In this document: positions 1 to 4,681 of the stretch, piece by piece | Layout of the letters: every line of letters starts with the position of its first letter | Position numbering within the stretch: position 1 is the stretch's first letter | Position numbers and translations under genes: made by a program | Source: an uncultured Clostridia bacterium | Lineage (GTDB): Bacteria; Bacillota; Clostridia; Christensenellales; UBA1242 | DNA length: 5,037 nucleotides | Reading direction: 5' to 3' | Assembly: GCA_947626175.1 (NCBI GenBank) | Contig: CANQRE010000055.1 | Location: forward strand, 1 to 5,037 | The notes under the pieces: generated by a model | The model's database searches: none | What the model saw: only the letters and a program-made list of their open reading frames with translations | Told to the model about the DNA's origin: nothing

Positions 1-389
1 ACATGTGGGCGAATGTTGTGGTCAAAAAGTTGAAACATAATTGCAAGCACACAAGAGTCATAATCTGTGCCGCAAACATAACATTCATCATCTTTAAGCT
101 GATACAAAATTTTATCAGGCAAAGAGAATGAATCTTTTTCAACCACTTGCACATTGTTTAAAAAATTGATTGACAGCTGTTGTTCATCTTCATTCATAAA
201 CCTATGCCAATTCAAAAATTTTACAAGCGGCCCTTGACCGTGATTGAAAAGTTTTGTGGCAATAATCTTATCAAATTTTTGATTCTTAAGCAAATTTTCA
301 ATGTTTTTTTGCAAAAAATCATTATTTTTGTTTAAAAATCCTTTTTGCATATCAACAATGATAAGTGTTTTGTTGGATTTTTTCATCAT
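1..389 (-). CDS. Isochorismatase-family cysteine hydrolase, partial (C-terminus beyond window)
   Basis: The 129 visible residues match the N-terminal two thirds of the isochorismatase/cysteine hydrolase fold. They begin MMKKSNKTLIIVDMQKGFL, the usual first beta strand with catalytic Asp (D13). A Lys in VVEKDSFSL (K85) follows, then the nucleophile loop VCGTDYDSCVLA with Cys C113, fitting the family pattern G-x3-D-x-C-V. Asp, Lys and Cys are the family's catalytic triad. Members hydrolyse C-N or ether-type bonds in small molecules such as isochorismate, nicotinamide or carbamoyl amides; the substrate here cannot be told. The Asp/His metal site of nicotinamidases is not evident, so PncA is unlikely. 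Members usually run about 180-200 residues, so perhaps 50-70 are missing. The start is one of two adjacent ATGs (389 or 386) behind a weak CGGAA site at 396-400. It lies 12 nt after the dnaK stop with no terminator, so I infer cotranscription with the heat-shock operon. Confidence 0.85.
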   Translation of the reverse strand, partial: MMKKSNKTLIIVDMQKGFLNKNNDFLQKNIENLLKNQKFDKIIATKLFNHGQGPLVKFLNWHRFMNEDEQQLSINFLNNVQVVEKDSFSLPDKILYQLKDDECYVCGTDYDSCVLAIMFQLFDHNIRPH

Positions 390-401
390 GCAAAATTCCG
401 T

Positions 402-2240
402 TTAATCCACAACAACTTCTGGGCCGGCTCCACCATTGTCGCCGCCATTATTGTTGTTATTATTGTCATTATTATTATTATTGTTGTTTTGTGCGTTTGC
501 TGAAGCGTTTTGATACATTTTTGTGAAAACGTCATTTGAAAGTTTTGTGAGCGATTCAAGGTGCGATTTGATTTCATCAATATTGTCGCCTTCAAACACT
601 TTTTTATCCTTTTCGATTTCATCTTCAAGGGCTTTTTTGTCTTCAGCTGAAATCTTGTCGCCATTTTCTTTCAAAAGTTTTTCAAGACTGTAAACCATGT
701 TGTCAGCTTGGTTTTTGGTTTCAACAAGCTCTTTGCGTTTTTTGTCTTCTTCAGCGTGAGCTTCAGCTTCCTTGATGGCTTTTTCAATGTCTTCATCTTT
801 AAGATTTGAAGAAGCTGTGATTGTTATGTTTTGCTCCTTGTTTGTTCCAAGGTCTTTTGCCGAAACTTTGACAATTCCGTTGGCATCAATGTCAAAAGTA
901 ACTTCAATTTGAGGAACTCCGCGAGGTGCTGGTGGAATGTCAGTGAGTTGGAATCTGCCAAGAGTTTTGTTTTGTGCAGCAAATTCTCTCTCTCCTTGCA
1001 AAACGTGAATGTCAACGCCTGGTTGATTGTCGGCTGCAGTTGAAAAAACTTGAGATTTTCTTGTTGGGATTGTGGTGTTTCTTTCAATGAGTTTTGTAAA
1101 CACTCCGCCCAAAGTTTCAATTCCAAGTGAAAGAGGTGTAACGTCCAAAAGCAGAACGTCCTTAACTTCCCCGCCAAGCACGCCGGCTTGAATTGCAGCG
1201 CCAACCGCAACGCATTCGTCAGGGTTAACTCCTTTATATGGCTCTTTTCCAGTGTAAGTTTTCACAGCGTCATACACAGCAGGAATTCTTGTTGAGCCGC
1301 CCACCAAGATGACTTTGTTAATGTCAGAAGTTGAAAGTTTTGCGTCGCTAAGCGCACGCTTTGAGCATTCGATTGTTTCCTTTACAAGGTCTTCCGTAAG
1401 CGAATCAAATTTTGCTCGTGTAAGCTCATATTCCATATGTTTTGGGCCATTTGCATCAGCTGAAATAAATGGAAGTGAAATTGTTGTTTTTGGAGTTGCG
1501 GAAAGATCAATTTTTGCTTTTTCGGCAGCTTCCTTAAGTCGTTGCATTGCAAGTTTGTCTTTGCTTAAATCTGTTCCATTTTCCTTTTTGAATTGTTCAA
1601 CCAAAAGGTCAATGATTCTGTTGTCAAAATCGTCACCACCAAGACGAGTGTTTCCGTTTGTTGACAAAACTTCAAACACGCCGTCACCTATTTCAAGAAT
1701 GGAAACGTCAAATGTTCCGCCGCCAAGGTCATAAACCAAAATCTTTTGATTTTTGTTTTCGCCTTTGTCAAGGCCATATGCCAAAGCTGCGGCAGTTGGC
1801 TCGTTGATAATTCTGAGAACTTCGAGTCCAGCAATTCTTCCAGCGTCTTTTGTTGCTTGACGTTGTGAATCGTTAAAATATGCAGGCACGGTGATAACTG
1901 CTTGAGTTACTGGCGAGCCGATATAGCTTTCAGCGTCACTTTTGAGTTTTGAAAGAATCATAGCGGAAATTTCTTGTGGAGAATATTCCTTCCCGCCAAG
2001 ATGAGCTTTGTAGTTTGTGCCCATTTCACGCTTTATTGACATAACAGTGTTGTCCGAATTTACAACAGCTTGGCGCTTTGCAACTTTTCCAACAAGGCGC
2101 TCGCCTTCCTTTGTGACAGCCACAACACTTGGGGTTGTTCTGTCGCCCTCTGCATTTGCAATGACTGTTGGCTTTCCGCCTTCCATCACAGCCACGCAAG
2201 AATTTGTTGTTCCAAGGTCAATTCCAATAATTTTTCCCAT
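402..2240 (-). CDS. dnaK: Chaperone protein DnaK (Hsp70)
   Basis: This is a 612-residue cytosolic Hsp70, an ATP-driven chaperone that binds and releases unfolded segments together with DnaJ and GrpE. The nucleotide-binding domain (about 1-360) has IDLGTTNS at 7-14, YDLGGGTFDVS at 170-180 and the adenosine motif ILVGGSTRIP at 311-320. The interdomain linker is VLLLDV (362-367), followed by the substrate-binding beta domain and the alpha lid (about 480-580). Its length is close to B. subtilis DnaK (611), and the segment SIKREMGTNYK...YSPQEISAMIL shows the short Gram-positive form. I chose the ATG at 2240 because MGKIIGIDLG is the family N-terminus and AAGGAGG sits 9 nt upstream; an upstream in-frame start at 2267 would lie inside grpE. 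The last 28 residues are odd: 13 Asn around one Asp, then a Gly-rich stretch ending EVVVD, without the usual acidic DAEYEEV-like tail. Confidence 0.99.
   Translation of the reverse strand: MGKIIGIDLGTTNSCVAVMEGGKPTVIANAEGDRTTPSVVAVTKEGERLVGKVAKRQAVVNSDNTVMSIKREMGTNYKAHLGGKEYSPQEISAMILSKLKSDAESYIGSPVTQAVITVPAYFNDSQRQATKDAGRIAGLEVLRIINEPTAAALAYGLDKGENKNQKILVYDLGGGTFDVSILEIGDGVFEVLSTNGNTRLGGDDFDNRIIDLLVEQFKKENGTDLSKDKLAMQRLKEAAEKAKIDLSATPKTTISLPFISADANGPKHMEYELTRAKFDSLTEDLVKETIECSKRALSDAKLSTSDINKVILVGGSTRIPAVYDAVKTYTGKEPYKGVNPDECVAVGAAIQAGVLGGEVKDVLLLDVTPLSLGIETLGGVFTKLIERNTTIPTRKSQVFSTAADNQPGVDIHVLQGEREFAAQNKTLGRFQLTDIPPAPRGVPQIEVTFDIDANGIVKVSAKDLGTNKEQNITITASSNLKDEDIEKAIKEAEAHAEEDKKRKELVETKNQADNMVYSLEKLLKENGDKISAEDKKALEDEIEKDKKVFEGDNIDEIKSHLESLTKLSNDVFTKMYQNASANAQNNNNNNNDNNNNNNGGDNGGAGPEVVVD
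447..488 (-). repeat. AAT/AAC trinucleotide tract encoding poly-Asn in the DnaK tail
   Basis: These codons encode DnaK residues 585-598: seven Asn, one Asp, six Asn. They mix AAT and AAC, so this is an imperfect microsatellite-like tract and not a pure repeat. It lies in the disordered C-terminal tail, where length changes in multiples of three would be tolerated. Confidence 0.9.
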
Positions 2241-2244
2241 AATA

Positions 2245-2760
2245 TTAATCCTCCTTTTTATTGACAATGACTTTTGAATATCTTATTACTTTGTCTTTAT
2301 ATTTATATCCTGCTTGGAATTCGTCCAAGATGATATCATTTTGTTTGCTATCGTCTTTTGCAACAGCAATAACGTTGTGAAGATTGTGGTCATACATCTT
2401 TCCAACCGCATCAATTTTTTCAACGCCAAGTTTATTCAGCGCAGACAAAATTGAATTTTCAACCATTTCAACCCCTTCCAAAACTTTTGGATCGGAAATA
2501 GATTTTTTTGCAATTTTAAAAGTGTCCAAACTTGGCAAAAACGCTTCAATCACACTTATTTCGCCTTCCTGCCGCGCGCGCGTCAGCTCAACATCTGTCC
2601 TTTTTCGAAAGTTTTCAAATTCGGCTTGAATTCGCTTTGCAAGGTCCAAATATTCGCTGCTTTTGTCCTCGGCTTGCTGTGGCTGATAAGGCTCACATTT
2701 TGCATTTTCTTCAACTTTTTCTTGCTGCTTTGTTTGCTGCTCTTTGCTATCTTTTTTCAA
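2245..2760 (-). CDS. grpE: Nucleotide exchange factor GrpE (TTG start)
   Basis: This 171-residue protein is the co-chaperone that releases ADP from DnaK and so resets its cycle. The first 35 residues are a Lys/Glu/Gln-rich disordered lead. Residues about 36-85 form the long dimerising helix, with the family signature AEFENFRKRT at 46-55. The four-helix region and the C-terminal beta domain follow, marked by KMYDHNLHNVI (121-131) and GYKYKDKVIRYSKVIV (151-166). The family usually has a VxRPAxV end; here Arg-Pro-Ala is Arg-Tyr-Ser, a mild deviation. The start is TTG at 2760, supported by AAGGAG 10 nt upstream and no in-frame ATG nearby. The start overlaps the hrcA stop as TTGA, and the stop lies 4 nt before dnaK, so all three should be translated from one mRNA. 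It is slightly shorter than B. subtilis GrpE (187). Confidence 0.97.
   Translation of the reverse strand: MKKDSKEQQTKQQEKVEENAKCEPYQPQQAEDKSSEYLDLAKRIQAEFENFRKRTDVELTRARQEGEISVIEAFLPSLDTFKIAKKSISDPKVLEGVEMVENSILSALNKLGVEKIDAVGKMYDHNLHNVIAVAKDDSKQNDIILDEFQAGYKYKDKVIRYSKVIVNKKED
2250..2256 (-). promoter_or_regulatory. Ribosome binding site of dnaK, inside the end of grpE
   Basis: AAGGAGG lies 9 nt before the dnaK ATG at 2240. It is formed by the last Lys-Glu codons of grpE (AAG GAG GAT TAA). It fixes the dnaK start at 2240 and suggests translational coupling of grpE and dnaK. Confidence 0.93.
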
Positions 2761-3749
2761 CGCTTTTCATCTCCTTTTAAGGACTCAAGTTCGTCGGCCA
2801 CCAGTTTTAACGCCGCTGAAACTCCGCCATAGTCCATTCGTTGCGGGCCAATAACTCCAACTGAAAGTGTGGCAGAGCCAACTTTGATTGGAAGTTTTAC
2901 AACTGAAACATCGTTTTCATCTTCTGCAACATCAACAACAATGTCTTCGCCGTCCACGTCAAGCACTTGAACAAGCTCATCCTCGTTGTCAAGAACCGAA
3001 AAAATATGTTTTGCTTTTTCGATTTCGCCGCTTTCAATCAGCTTCATCGCCCCGTTTTTTTGAACATCCATCAATCGTTTTTTGTTCAGTTTTTTAAGCC
3101 CTTTCACAAGCCCATCAACGATTTGCTGGAAGGAAGAAATTTCTTCCGTTAGCAATCCGCTTTCAAATTCAAATGTGACATCCTGCAAAGTTTTGCCTAT
3201 GAAATGCTTTTTGAAAAATCTTGTTGCATCATCACATTCATGCTTGTTTGCCGAAACATTCAGCCGTTCATTTATATATCCCGACACCGTTCCGATAAGC
3301 ACAAGCACTTCCTGGCTCAAAAGCGGAATGATTTGAAAGTCCTGCAGCACCAAATTTTCAACACCGCTTGCCATCACAACAGTTGGATAGTTTGTTGCCT
3401 GCCCAACTGCCCTGGCGATTTGCGAAACAAGATCGGAAAGGCTTGAAGTTTTTTGCTGAATGATTTTTCTAACATTTTCAAGCTCTTTGTTTGACGCCTT
3501 AAATCCCGAAAGCATTGTTTCAACATAGTAGCGATAGCCTTGCGCAGTTGGAACTCTGCCGCCTGAAGTGTGAAGCTGCTTCAAATATCCCATTGCTTCA
3601 AGTGCGTTAAGCTCGCTGCGAAGTGTTGCTGTTGAACAATCAAGATTGATCAAACTTTTCAGCCCGCCACTTGTGATTGGACTGCAGGAAGAAATGTAAT
3701 CTTCAATTGCCGCTTGCAAAATCTGTTTTTTTCTATCAGAAAGTTGCAC
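2757..3749 (-). CDS. hrcA: Heat-inducible transcriptional repressor HrcA
   Basis: HrcA represses class I heat-shock operons (dnaK, groE) by binding CIRCE; in studied Firmicutes GroEL keeps it active. From the chosen start it has 330 residues (B. subtilis 343). The N-terminal winged helix-turn-helix (about 2-75) includes LSDRKKQILQAAIEDYI, STATLRSELNALEAMGYL and the hallmark HTSGGRVPTAQGYRYYV. A GAF-like middle domain with the family's dimerisation insert follows. The C-terminal signature GVIGPQRMDYGGVSAAL is at about 298-314. Three in-frame starts exist: TTG 3782 inside the CIRCE spacer with no ribosome binding site; ATG 3761 with only a weak GAGAG; and GTG 3749 with GGAGG 5 nt upstream. I chose GTG because it gives MQLSDRKKQIL, matching the usual N-terminus in which Leu-Thr/Ser-Asp-Arg follows the first residue or two. 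The stop TGA overlaps the grpE start. Confidence 0.95.
   Translation of the reverse strand: MQLSDRKKQILQAAIEDYISSCSPITSGGLKSLINLDCSTATLRSELNALEAMGYLKQLHTSGGRVPTAQGYRYYVETMLSGFKASNKELENVRKIIQQKTSSLSDLVSQIARAVGQATNYPTVVMASGVENLVLQDFQIIPLLSQEVLVLIGTVSGYINERLNVSANKHECDDATRFFKKHFIGKTLQDVTFEFESGLLTEEISSFQQIVDGLVKGLKKLNKKRLMDVQKNGAMKLIESGEIEKAKHIFSVLDNEDELVQVLDVDGEDIVVDVAEDENDVSVVKLPIKVGSATLSVGVIGPQRMDYGGVSAALKLVADELESLKGDEKR
2771..2776 (-). promoter_or_regulatory. Ribosome binding site deciding the TTG start of grpE
   Basis: AAGGAG, within AAAAGGAGAT, lies 10 nt before TTG 2760 and inside the 3' end of hrcA. The ATG directly after it (2770) is in another frame, closes after seven codons and is too close to the site to be used. 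Confidence 0.85.
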
Positions 3750-3754
3750 TGTTT

Positions 3755-3759
3755 CCTCC
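3755..3759 (-). promoter_or_regulatory. Ribosome binding site of hrcA (supports GTG 3749)
   Basis: GGAGG lies 5 nt before GTG 3749. It overlaps the alternative ATG at 3761 (ATGGAGG), so it cannot serve that start. The alternative ATG has only GAGAG about 10 nt upstream, inside the CIRCE arm. Confidence 0.6.
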
Positions 3760-3765
3760 ATATTG

Positions 3766-3792
3766 TTAGCACTCTCTTTCAAAGTTTGCTAG
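3766..3792 (-). promoter_or_regulatory. CIRCE operator (HrcA binding site)
   Basis: The CIRCE consensus is TTAGCACTC, 9 nt, GAGTGCTAA. In the direction of transcription the distal arm GAGTGCTAA (3774-3766) is perfect. The promoter-proximal arm CTAGCAAAC (3792-3784) matches 6 of 9 positions. The spacer is exactly 9 nt (3775-3783). The element covers the predicted transcription start and early leader of hrcA-grpE-dnaK, so bound HrcA should block initiation. This is the classical autoregulated layout. Confidence 0.93.
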
Positions 3793-3796
3793 CACT

Positions 3797-3825
3797 ATTA
3801 TATGCACAAATAAAAAAATAGTCAA
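3797..3825 (-). promoter_or_regulatory. Vegetative-sigma promoter of the hrcA-grpE-dnaK operon
   Basis: On the minus strand a -35 TTGACT (3825-3820), a 17-nt spacer and a -10 TATAAT (3802-3797) are near consensus. The predicted start is about 3790, inside the first CIRCE arm. Three A-tracts of 6-7 nt centred near 3842, 3852 and 3862 lie upstream and could act as an UP element or curved DNA. A strong promoter held down by a repressor fits CIRCE-type heat-shock control. Confidence 0.92.
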
Positions 3826-4002
3826 TCAAAAATGTCACTTTTTTTAAAATTTTTTAAATTTTTTTGACGGAAACAATTTTTGAATGAAAGAAATTTTGAA
3901 AATCAATTTTATTTAACTTATAACTTTATTTTATTTAATAAAAAATCAACATCAATTTTTTAAAATCAACATCAAAAATTGATTAAACTTTGAAATATAA
4001 AC
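3826..4002. other. A+T-rich intergenic spacer upstream of the heat-shock promoter
   Basis: No credible gene is present. The stretch holds phased A-tracts next to the promoter (3839-3865) and a small repeat cluster (3942-3983). The longest reading frames are about ten codons and lack ribosome binding sites. Confidence 0.7.
3942..3983. repeat. Short direct repeat plus inverted repeat
   Basis: The 14-nt word AAAATCAACATCAA occurs at 3942-3955 and again at 3962-3975, a period of 20 nt. Overlapping it is a perfect 10-nt inverted repeat, ATCAATTTTT (3951-3960) and AAAAATTGAT (3974-3983), with a 13-nt loop. The stem is A+T rich and has no flanking T-tract suggesting termination, so its role is unknown. 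It sits about 160-200 nt upstream of the hrcA start site. Confidence 0.6.
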
Positions 4003-4031
4003 AAAAAAAACGCCCTAAAAACGGCGTTTTT
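4003..4031 (-). terminator. Orphan intrinsic terminator hairpin
   Basis: The stem AAAAACGCC (4006-4014) pairs with GGCGTTTTT (4023-4031) around the 8-nt loop CTAAAAAC. On the minus strand the GC-containing stem runs into eight T (4010-4003). On the plus strand only five T follow, so the minus direction is favoured, though it could work both ways. No gene ends just upstream of it in either direction: the 68-codon gene ends at 4212 and appears to have its own terminator. It may be a backup stop that insulates the heat-shock promoter, or the end of an unannotated small RNA. Confidence 0.75.
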
Positions 4032-4149
4032 GAATTTTGTTTTGGCGAAAGAGTGGTTGTTTTTGACGTTTGGGTTTTGTTTAAAATTGCAAATTAACAT
4101 GTTTTTTTTAAGTTACAAAATCATAAAATTTTTGCAAAATAAAATATCT
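4032..4149. other. Spacer between two terminator hairpins
   Basis: No supported gene is present. Part of it (about 4044-4077) is less A+T rich than its surroundings. A 42-codon minus-strand frame from ATG 4100 lacks a ribosome binding site and reads straight through the terminator hairpin, so I do not call it. No strong promoter was found for a small RNA; the best candidate is TTGTAA with a 16-nt spacer and TAATTT, which is weak. Confidence 0.5.
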
Positions 4150-4189
4150 AAAAAAAACCTGATCGAACACGTTTTCGACTGGATTTTTT
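4150..4189 (-). terminator. Probable intrinsic terminator of the 68-codon gene
   Basis: On the minus strand CCAG-TCGAA pairs imperfectly with TTCGA-TCAGG around a 6-nt loop (one mismatch, one bulge). Flanking A and T runs extend the stem, and seven or eight T follow (4157-4150). It begins about 22 nt after the stop at 4212. The imperfect stem lowers confidence. Confidence 0.6.
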
Positions 4190-4211
4190 GCCATATTTTT
4201 TGACCAAAAAC

Positions 4212-4418
4212 TTAGATTCTGTTCATTGGCTCATAGTCATTCAAGCCCCTTGCTGTTGCTTTGGCATGGCTGATGCCTTGAATAACAGTGTATTCCTCTT
4301 CTTTTGGAGCAATTGTTGGAACGTATTGCTCCACTTTGACATCTTGTTGTTCGCAATATAAAATTTTTGCAGTGTCTTTGATTTCGTTTTTAATATCGTC
4401 ATACAATGTTTTATACAC
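4212..4418 (-). CDS. Small hypothetical protein, 68 aa (GTG start)
   Basis: I do not recognise this protein. It begins MYKTLYDDIKNEIKDTAKIL, which looks like an amphipathic charged helix. A stretch with Cys22 follows, then Pro34 and Pro38, an acidic KEEEY (39-43), and a tail ending HAKATARGLNDYEPMNRI (51-68). It is mildly acidic with no membrane segment or signal peptide, so it is probably cytosolic. Reality is supported by context: GGGGGAG lies 6 nt before the GTG, a consensus promoter TTGACA-17 nt-TATATT lies just upstream, and a terminator-like hairpin follows about 22 nt after the stop. It therefore appears to be a monocistronic gene with a leader of only about 16 nt. The sites imply strong constitutive expression. 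An overlapping frame from ATG 4450 (4241-4450) has no ribosome binding site and is taken as a shadow. Confidence 0.72.
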   Translation of the reverse strand: MYKTLYDDIKNEIKDTAKILYCEQQDVKVEQYVPTIAPKEEEYTVIQGISHAKATARGLNDYEPMNRI

Positions 4419-4424
4419 GACTCG

Positions 4425-4431
4425 CTCCCCC
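4425..4431 (-). promoter_or_regulatory. Ribosome binding site deciding the GTG start of the 68-aa gene
   Basis: GGGGGAG lies 6 nt before GTG 4418. No other start in this frame has a comparable site. Confidence 0.7.
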
Positions 4432-4440
4432 TTCGCTTAA

Positions 4441-4469
4441 AATATAACATGCAAAAAAAGTGTTGTCAA
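4441..4469 (-). promoter_or_regulatory. Consensus vegetative promoter of the 68-aa gene
   Basis: On the minus strand TTGACA (4469-4464), a 17-nt spacer and TATATT (4446-4441) are present. A TG one nucleotide before the -10 gives an extended -10 element. The predicted start is near 4434. A/T tracts with junctions near 4484, 4494 and 4506 lie upstream, resembling the arrangement at the hrcA promoter. No CIRCE-like sequence is present, so heat-shock control by HrcA is not indicated. Confidence 0.85.
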
Positions 4470-4584
4470 TGCAAATTAAAAAAATTTTTGAAAATTTTTC
4501 AGCAAATTTTGGTGTTTTTAATTTTTTTTGCACCCATTTATTTTTTTAGCCGTTCAAAAATTCAAACGCAGCAAATTATTTTTT

Positions 4585-4611
4585 AAAAAAAACTTGCTTT
4601 TGCAAGCAAGT
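4585..4611 (-). terminator. Second (distal) tandem intrinsic terminator
   Basis: A perfect 8-bp stem, ACTTGCTT (4592-4599) with AAGCAAGT (4604-4611), encloses a TTGC loop. On the minus strand it is followed by T8 (4592-4585). It lies 26 nt beyond the first terminator after the 4682 stop, so the pair should stop read-through into the 68-aa unit. Confidence 0.82.
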
Positions 4612-4637
4612 CAAAAATTTTGTATATAAAACTGCAC

Positions 4638-4666
4638 AAAAAAACAAGGCAAATGCCTTGTTTTTT
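4638..4666 (-). terminator. First intrinsic terminator of the right-edge gene
   Basis: A 12-bp stem, AAAAAACAAGGC (4639-4650) with GCCTTGTTTTTT (4655-4666), has the 4-nt loop AAAT. On the minus strand it ends in T7 (4644-4638). It starts 15 nt after the stop codon at 4682, the right place for a Rho-independent terminator. Confidence 0.9.
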
Positions 4667-4681
4667 GTTTTTGATTATTTG

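Noticed and set aside
386..1210. Out-of-frame minus-strand frames inside dnaK (386-664 and 824-1210)
   Set aside because: They run in a shifted frame of an intact dnaK and show no frameshift relation; the dnaK frame is continuous and conserved.
1309..1734. Plus-strand 141-codon frame opposite dnaK, and other frames antisense to dnaK, grpE and hrcA
   Set aside because: They are shadows of the conserved genes on the other strand, Ser/Phe-rich as expected of reversed coding sequence, without recognisable domains.
2241..2267. Longer DnaK start (M at 2267, nine extra residues)
   Set aside because: The extra residues lie inside grpE, do not resemble any DnaK N-terminus, and the AAGGAGG site points to ATG 2240.
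2757..2760. UGA read as Trp (Mollicutes-type code)
   Set aside because: hrcA ends in TGA exactly at the grpE start and the sequence past it is out of frame with grpE; Trp in the edge genes uses TGG.
3798..3815. Second full CIRCE element upstream of the first
   Set aside because: The half-site at 3789-3797 has no matching partner at 9-nt spacing; only 3 of 9 positions fit, so only an extra half-site is claimed.
3866..3915. Plus-strand promoter/short frame around TTGACG and ATGAAAGAA
   Set aside because: No matching -10 lies at proper spacing and the frame closes after ten codons.
3973..4100. 42-codon minus-strand frame from ATG 4100
   Set aside because: It has no ribosome binding site, runs through a terminator hairpin and is dominated by Phe/Lys/Asn codons expected from A+T-rich noncoding DNA.
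4241..4450. Minus-strand 69-codon frame overlapping the 68-aa gene
   Set aside because: Its ATG lies within the predicted promoter spacer upstream of the start site and has no ribosome binding site; the GTG frame has strong signals.
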